From: Ruminococcus callidus
Lineage (GTDB): Bacteria > Bacillota > Clostridia > Oscillospirales > Ruminococcaceae
DNA: 64,000 bases
Assembly: GCF_020709055.1 (NCBI RefSeq)
Contig: NZ_JAJFCK010000012.1
Span: forward strand, 1-64,000
Direction of reading: 5' to 3'
Notes under the pieces: generated by a model
The model's input: only the letters and a program-made list of their open reading frames with translations
Database searches by the model: none
Told to the model about the DNA's origin: nothing
Made by a program: the position numbers and the translations under genes
Shown here: in pieces, positions 9,136 through 17,209 of the stretch
How the letters are laid out: each line of letters begins with the position of its first letter
How positions within the stretch are numbered: position 1 is the stretch's first letter

Positions 9136-9149
9136 TGCAGCACACCCCT

Positions 9150-10823
9150 TTACATTGCATCGATATCCACGATGATATCATCAATACAGCCGCCCGGCGG
9201 AAGCATCGGCAGAACGAATGCGTCACAGTCAATGGCGCAATCAATGAGGACAGGACCGTTTTCTGCGAATGCCTTGGGCAGAACCTCTTTCAGCTCGTCC
9301 ATGTTCAGTGCACGGTATCCCGGCATGCCGAACGCCTCGGCCAGCTTGACGAAGTCAGTCTTGCGCTCCAGCGTGGTGTTGGAGTAGTGCTTGTCGAAGA
9401 ACAGGGTCTGCCACTGGCGAACCATGCCCAGAACGCCGTTGTTCATGATGAATACAACGACCGGTGTCTGATTGGAAACGGCGGTTGCCAGTTCGTTGAG
9501 GTTCATGCCGAAGCTGCCGTCGCCGGTGACCAGAACGGTCTTTCTGCCGGTTGCTGTTGCAGCACCGATGGCTGCGCCCAGACCGAAGCCCATGGTGCCC
9601 AGACCGCCGCTGGAGATAAAGGTGCGGGGTGTTTCGAACGGATAGTGCTGTGCCACCCACATCTGGTGCTGCCCAACGTCTGTTGCCACAATGGTGTCCT
9701 TGTCCGCAACTGCGGCAATGGCGTCAATGGCGGTGAACGGTGTCAGCTCGGCGGGATCCTGTGCCTCCAGCTCCCTGGTGTACTTCTGGAGATCCGCCAC
9801 ATGCGCCATCCATTCCGGATGTGTCTGCTGCGGCAGCTTTTCTGTCAGCCGTCCCAGAATCTCCCGCATCGAACCGGCGATTCCCAGTTCTACGGAGATA
9901 TTCTTCCGGATTTCCGAAGCATCGATATCGATGTGAATGATCTTTGCGTTGCGGGCATACTTTGCAGTGTTGCCGGTACCTCTGTCGCTGAAGCGGCAGC
10001 CTGCGGTGATGATCAGGTCTGCTTCATTCTGGGCGATGGAGGATGCATAGTGACCATGCATGCCCTCCATGCCCAGCCAGCGGGGATTGGAGGTGGGAAC
10101 TGCGGAAATGCCCATCATGGTGCAGCCGATGGGGGCATCGATCTTTTCCGCCAGCGCAAGAACCTCTGCGCCGGCATTGTCAGTGATTGCACCGCCGCCG
10201 ATGTAGATGTAAGGCTTCTTAGCTGCCAGAATCATCTCCGCAGCCTGTTCGATCTCATCCTCCTTTGCCGGAGCAACGGGAGTTTTTACTACCGGTGCCT
10301 GTGCGCTGTACTCATAGAGTGCGTTCTGCACGTCCTTGGGAATATCCACCAGAACCGGACCCGGTCTGCCGGACTTTGCAATGCGGAATGCCTCCCGAAT
10401 GGTGTCTGCCAGCTCTTCCACATGCTTTACCAGGAAGTTGTGCTTGGTAATGGGCATGGTTACACCGGTGATGTCGACCTCCTGGAAGCTGTCCCGTCCG
10501 ATGAGAGAGTTCGGAACGTTGCCGGTAATGGCAACCAGCGGAACAGAGTCCAGATAAGCCGTTGCGATACCGGTGACCAGATTGGTTGCGCCGGGACCGG
10601 AGGTGGCGATGACAACGCCTACCTCGCCGGTAGCACGTGCATAGCCGTCGGCAGCGTGGGCTGCGCCCTGTTCGTGAGCTGTGATGATGTGATGGATCCG
10701 ATCCTGTGCCAGATAGAGAGCATCGTAGATATCGATGACCTGTCCGCCCGGATAGCCGAATACCGTTGTTGCGCCCTGTTCGATGAGGGTCTCAACAATA
10801 ATTTGTGCGCCTTTCAGTGTCAT
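9150..10823 (-). CDS. ilvB: Acetolactate synthase, catalytic subunit
   Basis: 557 aa thiamine-diphosphate enzyme making acetolactate and acetohydroxybutyrate, the first common step of branched-chain synthesis. The domains are N-terminal PYR (VFGYPGGQVIDIYDAL, with the catalytic Glu in HEQGAAHAADGYARATG), a central FAD domain and a C-terminal PP domain with the ThDP motif GDGSFGMNLNEL...NNGVLGM. The start at 10823 (MTLKGAQIIVETL) is supported by GGTGAAGAGACAA. The open frame extends 59 codons further upstream, but that part covers an attenuator hairpin and is not coding. It is the first gene of an ilvBNC unit under the leader at 10824-11246. Confidence 0.96.
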   Translation of the reverse strand: MTLKGAQIIVETLIEQGATTVFGYPGGQVIDIYDALYLAQDRIHHIITAHEQGAAHAADGYARATGEVGVVIATSGPGATNLVTGIATAYLDSVPLVAITGNVPNSLIGRDSFQEVDITGVTMPITKHNFLVKHVEELADTIREAFRIAKSGRPGPVLVDIPKDVQNALYEYSAQAPVVKTPVAPAKEDEIEQAAEMILAAKKPYIYIGGGAITDNAGAEVLALAEKIDAPIGCTMMGISAVPTSNPRWLGMEGMHGHYASSIAQNEADLIITAGCRFSDRGTGNTAKYARNAKIIHIDIDASEIRKNISVELGIAGSMREILGRLTEKLPQQTHPEWMAHVADLQKYTRELEAQDPAELTPFTAIDAIAAVADKDTIVATDVGQHQMWVAQHYPFETPRTFISSGGLGTMGFGLGAAIGAATATGRKTVLVTGDGSFGMNLNELATAVSNQTPVVVFIMNNGVLGMVRQWQTLFFDKHYSNTTLERKTDFVKLAEAFGMPGYRALNMDELKEVLPKAFAENGPVLIDCAIDCDAFVLPMLPPGGCIDDIIVDIDAM

Positions 10824-10965
10824 TTGTCTCTTCACCTTTTTATTTTTTAGTTTTTGCGAAAACGAAAGAATACGATTTTTGGAACAGACCCGAAGTGCCT
10901 GCGCTGTATGCCGGAGAGAAGTATCCTTCGCTTCTCCCGTAGAAAGGCTGGTTGCTTTCTGATTC

Positions 10966-10998
10966 AAAAAAACCCCCGGCAAATTGCCGAAGGGTTCC
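10966..10998 (-). terminator. Intrinsic attenuator in the ilvB leader
   Basis: On the minus strand AACCC-TT-CGGCAA pairs with TTGCCG-G-GGGTT and is followed by seven T residues. It lies 140 bases before ilvB and 5 bases after the stop of a small leader ORF. This is the layout of a transcription attenuator. Confidence 0.75.
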
Positions 10999-11003
10999 AA
11001 ACA

Positions 11004-11150
11004 TCATACCCGTGCGGCGTTTTCATAACGTCCGCCCGCATTTTTCCTTGGAACCATGGCGTGTACAGCGCAAATTTCGCTCCGGGTCAAAATGACTCGG
11101 TGCGTCAGTTCCAGAATGCTCACTCGTGCAAACGCAAACGTCTTTGGCAT
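11004..11150 (-). CDS. Candidate 48-aa leader peptide of ilvBNC
   Basis: Open frame starting ATG at 11150 behind AAGGAGGTGTGTACC, one of the strongest ribosome sites in the window, and ending TGA immediately before the attenuator. It begins MPKTFAFARVSILELTHRVIL. Eleven of the 48 residues are Ile, Leu or Val, and the final sense codon is Val. It is less extreme than the classical enterobacterial leaders. I infer that its translation could control the terminator. It is not a known protein family and could alternatively encode a small functional peptide. Confidence 0.5.
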   Translation of the reverse strand: MPKTFAFARVSILELTHRVILTRSEICAVHAMVPRKNAGGRYENAARV

Positions 11151-11246
11151 GGTACACACCTCCTTGGATGCTATCAAATGCAGGCGGCACAGCCGAAATG
11201 CTGTCCGCTGAAATCCAAACCGCAGGATAAACGGTTCTTATGTTTT

Positions 11247-11275
11247 AGTATAGCACTTCGTTTTCGTAAAAGCAA
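11247..11275 (-). promoter_or_regulatory. ilvB promoter
   Basis: Minus strand TTGCTT, 17 bases, TATACT. It gives a leader of about 415 nt before ilvB that contains the small ORF and the attenuator. Confidence 0.65.
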
Positions 11276-11385
11276 GCACCTAACAAGCTTTTTTACACTA
11301 TGTAAATATTTTATTCAAAATATTGCAGAATCAAAGCGGATTTTATCCGGTGCCGAAGGAATCGAAAGAAATTTTGAAAATCCAC

Positions 11386-11740
11386 TTGACAAATCGAAAG
11401 CGGGGCGGTATAATAAGAAATAAGCAATCCAGCCTGCAATCGCAGATGCGGCAGGTGGGGTGTTGTTTCGAAGATACAGATTTGTTTTGTGAAAAACAGG
11501 CGCTGAAGGGAAAAAAGAGGACGTGTTTTGCCGCAGAGAGCTGCCGGCCGGTGCGAGGCAGTGGAAAGCCGTTCATGATAGCTCCTCCCTGAGCCGCAGA
11601 CGGAACGCACGAAAGTGTCAGTAGGTTCTGCCGGACTGCCCTCCGTTATCGGGGCTGCACATTGTCAGATGTGCGTGAGCGGGTGCAGAGATGCATCAAA
11701 AAGAGTGGTACCACGGAGAGTTCCTTCGTCTCTTTTGCAT
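11386..11740 (+). promoter_or_regulatory. leuA promoter and T-box leader (leucine type)
   Basis: Promoter TTGACA (11386-11391), 17 bases, TATAAT (11409-11414). The leader then shows Stem I with the distal-loop pattern AGAGAGCTGCCGGCCGGTGCGAGGCAG in outline, and a CTC leucine codon at 11582-11584 or 11585-11587 as candidate specifier. The antiterminator T-box AAGAGTGGTACCACGG follows at 11701-11716. A terminator (GGAGAG...CTCTTTT) ends near 11738. Uncharged tRNA-Leu would favour the antiterminator. The specifier was chosen by context and could not be folded here. Confidence 0.85.
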
Positions 11741-11802
11741 AGCGAACAGGATTGCTGTGCGGAAGGGACTTTTTTATTGCCTGGACTGGAAACAAATGTA
11801 TG

Positions 11803-11964
11803 AGAGCCTGTTTCGCATCTTTTTCCGTACGTCTTTTCGGCAGATTTTGCTGCTGACTGCGTCAAAAATCCTTGCCATACGAAAGTATGCCTGCGGATTT
11901 TTTCCTTGTCACCGACAAAATCATGCGCAAAAATCCGCATATAAAAAGATACAAAACAAGCTCT
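11803..11964 (+). repeat. Dispersed TIR element, full copy 4 (leuA leader)
   Basis: 162 bases between the T-box terminator and the leuA ribosome site. The arms AGAGCCTGTTTCGCATC and GATACAAAACAAGCTCT extend the pairing over about 22 bases. The central CATAC-GAAA-GTATG hairpin is at 11876-11889. It is part of every leuA transcript that escapes the T-box terminator. Confidence 0.85.
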
Positions 11965-11987
11965 GAGAACGAAAGAAAGGATGCGTT

Positions 11988-13661
11988 ATGATGAACCATG
12001 TAGAACAGTATGCACCGCAGTTTTTTCCGGTGAAGAACCCGCCCATGCGCTGGGCACAGAAGACCATGATCGAAAAAGCACCGATCTGGTGCAGCGTTGA
12101 CCTGCGGGACGGCAATCAGGCACTGATTACGCCCATGAGTCTGGAGGAAAAACTGGAGTTTTTCAAGTATCTGGTGAAGATCGGATTCAAGGAAATCGAG
12201 ATCGGCTTTCCGGCTGCATCCGAAACGGAATACGAGTTCTGCCGGACGCTGATCGAACAGGATCTGATTCCGGACGATGTGACGATTCAGGTGCTGACGC
12301 AGGCACGGGAACACATCATCGCCAAGACCTTCGAATCCCTGAAGGGCGCAAAGCATGCCATCGTTCACCTGTATAACTCCACCTCCGTGGCACAGCGGGA
12401 ACAGGTGTTCAAGAAGAGCAAGGAAGATATCATCAAGATCGCAGAGTTTGGTGCAAAACTCTGCAAGGAGTATCGGGAAAAGACCGAGGGTCATTTCCGC
12501 TTTGAGTATTCGCCGGAGAGCTTCACCGGAACAGAGCCGGAGTTTGCGCTGGAGATCTGCAACGCCGTGCTGAAGATCTGGGAGCCGACGCCGGACGACA
12601 AGGTGATCATCAACCTGCCGGTAACGGTTTCCCACTCCATGCCCCATGTCTACGCCAACCAGATCGAGTACATGAACGACAATCTCTACCGCAGAGAAAA
12701 CGTTGTCATCTCCCTGCATCCCCACAACGACCGCGGCTGTGCAGTGGCAGACAGCGAGCTGGGACTGCTGGCGGGCGGCGACCGTATCGAGGGCACCCTG
12801 TTCGGCAACGGCGAGCGCACCGGTAATGTGGATATTATCACGCTGGCACTGAACATGTATTCTCAGGGCGTGGATCCGGAGCTGGACTTCTCCAACATGC
12901 CGGAGATCGTTGAGGTTTATGAGCGTGTCACCAGAATGCACGTCTATGAGCGTTCGCCGTACAGCGGACAGCTGGTCTTTGCAGCGTTCAGCGGCTCCCA
13001 TCAGGATGCCATCGCCAAGGGCATGCACTGGCGGGAAGAGCACGACTGCAAGCACTGGAATGTGCCGTACCTGCCCATCAACCCCGAGGATGTGGGCCGT
13101 GTTTACGAGGCAGACGTCATTCGAATCAACAGCCAGTCCGGCAAGGGCGGCGTAAGCTACCTGATGGAAACCAAGTATGGCTATCACATTCCTATGAAGA
13201 TGCGGGAGTCCTTTGGTTATCTGGTCAAGGGCGTTTCCGACCACGCCCACAAGGAACTGCTGCCGGAGGAAGTGCTCAGGATTTTCGAGGAGCACTATGT
13301 CAACATCGAAGAACCGATCTCCCTGCCGGAAGTACACTTCGTGCAGAAGGAGGAGGGTGTGATTGGTGCAGCTGTGACCATCTCCTATGATGGCAAGACG
13401 GACGTGATTCAGGCAGACGGCAACGGCCGTCTGGATGCGGTATCCAATGCGGTAAAGGCATACCTGAACATGGACTTTGCCCTGACCACCTACACAGAAC
13501 ACGCACTGGCAGTTCGTTCCAACTCCAAGGCGGTTTCCTATGTGGGACTGGAGAAGAATGGCAAGACCTGCTGGGGCGTTGGCATCCGGTCGGATATCAT
13601 CAACTCCTCTATTTCTGCATTCCTGAGCGCACTGAATCAGCTGATTACAGACTGCAAGTAA
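11988..13661 (+). CDS. leuA: 2-isopropylmalate synthase (long form)
   Basis: 557 aa. Condenses acetyl-CoA with 2-oxoisovalerate, the committed step to leucine. The N-terminal TIM barrel has the HMGL-type signature SVDLRDGNQAL and metal-binding SLHPHNDRGC. The C-terminal regulatory LeuA_dimer domain (about residues 430-557) should give leucine feedback. The opening NHVEQYAPQFFPVKNPPMRW belongs to the long LeuA class. Start at 11988 (a second ATG follows directly) lies 7 bases after AAAGGA. Expression is governed by the upstream T-box. It is divergent from ilvB. Confidence 0.96.
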   Translation: MMNHVEQYAPQFFPVKNPPMRWAQKTMIEKAPIWCSVDLRDGNQALITPMSLEEKLEFFKYLVKIGFKEIEIGFPAASETEYEFCRTLIEQDLIPDDVTIQVLTQAREHIIAKTFESLKGAKHAIVHLYNSTSVAQREQVFKKSKEDIIKIAEFGAKLCKEYREKTEGHFRFEYSPESFTGTEPEFALEICNAVLKIWEPTPDDKVIINLPVTVSHSMPHVYANQIEYMNDNLYRRENVVISLHPHNDRGCAVADSELGLLAGGDRIEGTLFGNGERTGNVDIITLALNMYSQGVDPELDFSNMPEIVEVYERVTRMHVYERSPYSGQLVFAAFSGSHQDAIAKGMHWREEHDCKHWNVPYLPINPEDVGRVYEADVIRINSQSGKGGVSYLMETKYGYHIPMKMRESFGYLVKGVSDHAHKELLPEEVLRIFEEHYVNIEEPISLPEVHFVQKEEGVIGAAVTISYDGKTDVIQADGNGRLDAVSNAVKAYLNMDFALTTYTEHALAVRSNSKAVSYVGLEKNGKTCWGVGIRSDIINSSISAFLSALNQLITDCK

Positions 13662-13685
13662 GCGATTCGCTGCATTTCAAAAGAT

Positions 13686-13734
13686 AAAAAGCGGTACAGC
13701 TTCCATCTCCATTCGGAAGCTGTACCGCTTTTTT
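13686..13734 (+). terminator. leuA terminator
   Basis: AAAAAGCGGTACAGCTTCC pairs with GGAAGCTGTACCGCTTTTTT around a 10-base loop. It is a very strong intrinsic terminator. Confidence 0.9.
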
Positions 13735-13750
13735 CAGCGAATCAGAACAG

Positions 13751-13785
13751 AAAATCCGGCAGACATCTGATCTGCCGGATTTTTT
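13751..13785. terminator. Terminator facing the SipW-like gene
   Basis: AAAATCCGGCAGA and TCTGCCGGATTTTTT form a 13-bp stem with a short loop, located just beyond the end of the minus-strand gene at 13805. It can act in both directions. Confidence 0.75.
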
Positions 13786-13804
13786 CGGGGGATATGGGCG
13801 AGAA

Positions 13805-15145
13805 TTAGTCGTCCAGTTTTTTCTTTTCGTCTTCGATCATTGCGAGCAGCTCGTCGATGGAAGCAGAGTCATACTTGCTTGCCGGACGCTGCGGTGCTGC
13901 CGGCTTCGGTGCCGGAGCGGGAGCCGGGGCAGGAGCCGGTGCGGCCGGCTGTGCCGGAGCAGCGTGCTGCGGGGTGTAAGCAGCAGATGCAGGTGTGCCG
14001 TAGAGCGGTCTGGTTTCGCCCAGGTTGCGGGCCTCTTCCGGGGAACTTGCCTCGTGGCTGCCGTGGTAGGCAGCAGAAGAATCCGGCGCAATCGGTGCGG
14101 AAACTGGCGGGACAGTGCTGTCTGCTGCATATTCGCTGCGGGTGTGGAAGATGGAAGTTGCATCCTCGTCGAAGCCGGGGTTCTCATACCGACCGACATC
14201 CGGCGCAGTACCGCCTACCGGAATCTGATCTTCCGGATTGGTGTAGATCGGAACGTCATGCTGTGCCTTGAACTGCATGGTGCGTGCCTTCTGGTACGGC
14301 GAGTTGGGGTTGACTGCCTTTCGCTCAAAGTTCTGGGCGATGGAGGAACGGCGCTGTTCGAAAGAACGGTTGGAGGAAGCATCCTCCGGATGGAACAGCG
14401 GCGAACGTGCGCCAAGCTCTTCTTCGCTGTAGTCGGCATCGGGATCGTAGGAATCTTCGCTGAAGACCTCGTCATAATTTTCCTCAAAAGCGAAATCATC
14501 GTCGCTCTTGGTATTGGCACGAACGATTGCAACAATGAGCATGATGACTAGGATCACTGCCGGCAGAACCATCAGCAGCAGGATACCCGGAACACTGTTG
14601 ACGAACTTCACATAGGAGTACAGCTCCTTGCTCTCGTAAGTACATTTGCCCAGAATGTTGTCCACGGTGATCGGCGGTTCGGTTCCCACGGTGTCAGCCT
14701 GCATGGTGGTGGGGTAGTACTTCAGGATACCGCTTTCGTCCTGCGCAATGGTGTTGATGCGGCGAACGGCGATGCGGTCGGAATCCACGTCCGTGGAGGG
14801 GTCATCCGGTGCCAGCACACAGAGGACGGCGTTGTACTTGGCGATGGGATCGGATTCGCTGTAAACCGAAGCGATGACCGCTGTGTTCTTGTGAATCGAT
14901 GCGGAAGCGCTCTCGCTGTCCACCGTTGCACCACCAGTTGCCACTGCGGTGAGATCGGTCGCAACGGAAGTTCCGCTGGCGCTTGCCTCCATGGTGTCGC
15001 TTTCCATGAGGTAGATGTAGTGTCCGAAAATTTTCGGGGTATCGCTCTTGGAAAACAGAATCGTGGTTGACAGGGTGACAATTATGGTGAGCAGCAGGAG
15101 AACTGCAAGGACAATTGCGAGAATTGATTTTGTTTTCTTTTTCAT
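13805..15145 (-). CDS. SipW-like signal-peptidase homologue lacking catalytic residues, with long Pro/Ala-rich tail
   Basis: 446 aa membrane protein. Helix 1 at about residues 7-30, an extracellular domain to about 190, helix 2 at about 195-220 (GILLLMVLPAVILVIMLIV), then a long acidic and Pro/Ala-rich cytoplasmic tail. The layout PKIFG..., DRIAVRRI, ITVDNILGKCTY and the closing helix resembles archaeal/SipW-type signal peptidase I. The serine motif SGSMEP is replaced by ESDTMEAS, and the family His-Arg-Ile by Arg-Arg-Ile, so the Ser-His dyad is missing. I infer a pseudoenzyme or scaffold. Start at 15145 (MKKKTKSIL) follows GGAAGGAAGCAAC; the 77-codon upstream extension is promoter DNA. The homology call is by eye and moderate. 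Confidence 0.6.
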   Translation of the reverse strand: MKKKTKSILAIVLAVLLLLTIIVTLSTTILFSKSDTPKIFGHYIYLMESDTMEASASGTSVATDLTAVATGGATVDSESASASIHKNTAVIASVYSESDPIAKYNAVLCVLAPDDPSTDVDSDRIAVRRINTIAQDESGILKYYPTTMQADTVGTEPPITVDNILGKCTYESKELYSYVKFVNSVPGILLLMVLPAVILVIMLIVAIVRANTKSDDDFAFEENYDEVFSEDSYDPDADYSEEELGARSPLFHPEDASSNRSFEQRRSSIAQNFERKAVNPNSPYQKARTMQFKAQHDVPIYTNPEDQIPVGGTAPDVGRYENPGFDEDATSIFHTRSEYAADSTVPPVSAPIAPDSSAAYHGSHEASSPEEARNLGETRPLYGTPASAAYTPQHAAPAQPAAPAPAPAPAPAPKPAAPQRPASKYDSASIDELLAMIEDEKKKLDD

Positions 15146-15185
15146 GTTGCTTCCTTCCTTTTCATGAAGTTTTGATTTTACTCCT

Positions 15186-15330
15186 ATTATAACACATTCT
15201 TTTGGCGATTTCAATTGTTTTTTCGATTTTTTCCAGAAAAATGTGCGGGCAAATGAGGGCCTGCAAAGCTGCCGGAGAAAAAATCCGGACTTGGCTTTTT
15301 TATTATAGCATATCTTTTCCCCGATTTCAA
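15186..15330 (-). promoter_or_regulatory. Two tandem look-alike promoters of the SipW-like gene
   Basis: Minus strand. The proximal promoter is TTGAAA (15209-15214), 17 bases, TATAAT (15186-15191). The distal one is TTGAAA (15325-15330), 17 bases, TATAAT (15302-15307). Both share CAATTGAAATCG and AAAAGA within the spacer, so they look duplicated. Confidence 0.65.
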
Positions 15331-15369
15331 TTGAAATTGTGATTTTTTCCAAATATTTTTGAAAACCTC

Positions 15370-15397
15370 TTGACAAAGCCGGAAAATGTGGTATAAT
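15370..15397 (+). promoter_or_regulatory. Promoter of the tRNA-Thr/tRNA-Gly pair
   Basis: TTGACA (15370-15375), 16 bases, TATAAT (15392-15397), about 54 bases before the first tRNA. Confidence 0.75.
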
Positions 15398-15450
15398 AAA
15401 GAAGTACTCTCATTGAAAGGGCGAGTATCGCTTGCCAGGGAAAATAAGGT

Positions 15451-15526
15451 GCTGGAATAGCTCAGTTGGTAGAGCAGCGCATTCGTAATGCGCAGGTCGC
15501 GTGTTCAAGTCACGTTTCCAGCTCCA
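15451..15526 (+). tRNA. tRNA-Thr (anticodon CGT)
   Basis: Cloverleaf of 76 nt with acceptor GCTGGAA/TTCCAGC, D-arm AGCTCAGTTGGTAGAGC, anticodon loop TTCGTAA (CGT, reads ACG), T-arm GTGTTCAAGTCAC and encoded CCA. Confidence 0.95.
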
Positions 15527-15554
15527 AGTTTTTTACCGTCTGCGGACGGCGTCT

Positions 15555-15628
15555 GCGGGCGTAGTTTAGTGGTAAAACATCAGCTTCCCAAGCTGAGGTT
15601 GCGAGTTCGATTCTCGTCGCCCGCTCCA
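15555..15628 (+). tRNA. tRNA-Gly (anticodon CCC)
   Basis: 74 nt with acceptor GCGGGCG/CGCCCGC, anticodon loop TTCCCAA (CCC, reads GGG), T-loop GTTCGATTC and encoded CCA. It is 28 bases after tRNA-Thr and shares its promoter. Confidence 0.95.
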
Positions 15629-15727
15629 ATGTAGAAAATAGGAAAAAACGCGTGGGTAAGAATTTCTTGAACTTCTTATTGACGCGTTTTGTTTTGACCG
15701 GAGAACAACAGAAAAGAGGAATTGCAT

Positions 15728-16303
15728 ATGAAACGAAAAAGATATGGCATTGCAGCATTTTTGACGGCAGCCGTACTGTGCGGCAGCATGACCGGATGCG
15801 GCAATACAGAGGACAGCAGCGCAGAGAGCAGCACCGCATCCACAACCGCAGCGGAGAGCGTTCCGGCGGAGAAAAGCTCGGAAACCATCGTTGCCGACAC
15901 ATCGGATATTGTGGGGCGCTGGGAGATGCGCGGCGGCTATAACAGCGACGGGCAGCTGGTGGACTCGCTGCAGGGCGTGCCGCTGGCGATCGTCATGCAA
16001 ATCGAATTTCAGGATGGCGGTGCGGCAACGGAGTATTTCAATGGGAAGCAGAGCACCACATCCACATGGAGCATGGAGAACAACGAGATCACATACCACT
16101 CGGATTCCTCCAGCGATACAAGCGATGCCATTATATTCACTTATGAGCCGTCCAAGAATCTGCTGTTCACCACGGTGAACGACGTGCAGATGGAGTTCGG
16201 CAAGGTGGATGAGTTCACCACGGTAGATGACAGCGTATTGCAGGGAATTGTGGATTCCGGAAGTTCCGCAGCAGATGCGGCAGAAACCACACCGGCAGAA
16301 TAA
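15728..16303 (+). CDS. Lipoprotein of unknown function
   Basis: 191 aa. A lipoprotein signal peptide (basic start MKRKRYG, hydrophobic core, lipobox GSMTGC near residue 24) is followed by a Ser/Thr/Ala/Glu linker to about residue 58. A compact domain follows from DIVGRWEMRGGY, in which IVGRWE and the alternating strands suggest a lipocalin-like beta fold. The function is not known. It would be anchored on the outer face of the membrane. ATG at 15728 follows AGAGGAATTGCAT. It lies directly downstream of the tRNA pair and ends at a strong terminator. Confidence 0.8.
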   Translation: MKRKRYGIAAFLTAAVLCGSMTGCGNTEDSSAESSTASTTAAESVPAEKSSETIVADTSDIVGRWEMRGGYNSDGQLVDSLQGVPLAIVMQIEFQDGGAATEYFNGKQSTTSTWSMENNEITYHSDSSSDTSDAIIFTYEPSKNLLFTTVNDVQMEFGKVDEFTTVDDSVLQGIVDSGSSAADAAETTPAE

Positions 16304-16312
16304 ACAAACAGA

Positions 16313-16355
16313 GATCGCCGAACCGGATGGATTCCAAGGGTTCGGCGATTTTTTT
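16313..16355 (+). terminator. Terminator after the lipoprotein gene
   Basis: GATCGCCGAACC pairs with GGTTCGGCGAT, followed by seven T residues. The 50-bp mini-element begins at the next base. Confidence 0.85.
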
Positions 16356-16405
16356 AGAACCTGTCTTCACAAGACATTTGTGATACGCTTGTGATGACGA
16401 GTTCT
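16356..16405. repeat. 50-bp derivative of the dispersed element (arms only)
   Basis: AGAACCTGTCTTCACAAG and CTTGTGATGACGAGTTCT pair with three mismatches around a 14-base loop. These are the two terminal arms of the 162-bp element with the interior missing. The last codons and the stop of the minus-strand DUF5662 gene lie inside it. Confidence 0.75.
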
Positions 16406-16957
16406 CATTTGCTTGGCAGCTTTGACCCGCCGGCGAAGCTCGGCAAAAGCGGCATCCTCGCCCTCGTTTGCCAGAAGTTCCAGCATCTCGGTCAGCATGG
16501 CAGCGGTGCTGGGGTGGATCGTGCCGACTTTCTGTGCAGTGGAGCGTTGGAAATATTGGAGCGGACACGCCTGCGTATACTTGTCCTGCATGTAGATCTT
16601 GCTGGCGGCGACACGGTCGCAGAACATCTCGGCAAAGAAGCGTATGGGCATCTCCACCGGCTCGTTTCTGCGGGTCTTGGGGTTGTAGTCCCACCAGTAT
16701 TCGAAGTGGTGGCGGTTGCGCCCCTTGTGGTGCATCCATGCAAGGGAATAGCCAAGCGCCTCCCGTTCCGCTTCGTTGGGGCTGCGCTTGCCGTCCTGAT
16801 AGTAGCGGACGCCGGCGAAAAATTCTGTGGGGCTGTATTTGGAGAGATCGTGCCGCAACCCCTGCCAGAGAATGCCGGCTTTGCGGCAGTGCCGGATGAC
16901 CATGTGCCGATGGCGTGTGATGGTGCGAAAATGTCCCCAGAATGCGTGCCAGCTCAT
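16367..16957 (-). CDS. DUF5662 family protein
   Basis: 196 aa. The stretch GLRHDLSKYSPTEFFAGVRYYQ and the downstream AWMHHKGRNRHHFEYW match the conserved core of DUF5662. The His and Asp residues there may bind metal, but the biochemical role is unknown. The start at 16957 (MSWHAFWGH) follows GGAGGAACAATTC; a GTG five codons upstream is less likely. Its C-terminal residues are encoded within the mini-element at 16356-16405, so insertion or decay of the element has probably changed the protein end. The promoter lies at 17006-17034. Confidence 0.8.
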   Translation of the reverse strand: MSWHAFWGHFRTITRHRHMVIRHCRKAGILWQGLRHDLSKYSPTEFFAGVRYYQDGKRSPNEAEREALGYSLAWMHHKGRNRHHFEYWWDYNPKTRRNEPVEMPIRFFAEMFCDRVAASKIYMQDKYTQACPLQYFQRSTAQKVGTIHPSTAAMLTEMLELLANEGEDAAFAELRRRVKAAKQMRTRHHKRITNVL

Positions 16958-17005
16958 GAATTGTTCCTCCACTCGAAAAATTGCAGCGATATTGTGCTAT
17001 ATAAT

Positions 17006-17034
17006 AGTATACGCAGATGCGGGGGAAAAGTCAA
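17006..17034 (-). promoter_or_regulatory. Promoter of the DUF5662 gene
   Basis: Minus strand TTGACT, 17 bases, TATACT. The remaining 140 bases of this gap up to 17180 show nothing I can name. Confidence 0.65.
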
Positions 17035-17180
17035 GACGGAGAGCACCGGAAAATTCGGCCTTTGAAAAAAAGATAGGACTGTTCGCCTTGCAGGAACACG
17101 GCGTGCCGTGTCCGTTTTGGCATCTAAAGAGGATGCACGATGCATTTGAAACGGATTTCACGCACCGACACAAAAAAACA

Positions 17181-17209
17181 TTGTAATTTCTTCCGGAATA
17201 TGATACAAT
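17181..17209 (+). promoter_or_regulatory. Promoter of the ABC-F gene
   Basis: TTGTAA, 17 bases, TACAAT. It gives a leader of about 90 nt before the ABC-F start. Confidence 0.6.

Noticed and set aside
10824-11000. 59-codon N-terminal extension of IlvB
   Set aside because: It runs through the attenuator hairpin and has no family homology. The ATG at 10823 has a proper ribosome site and matches the IlvB N-terminus.
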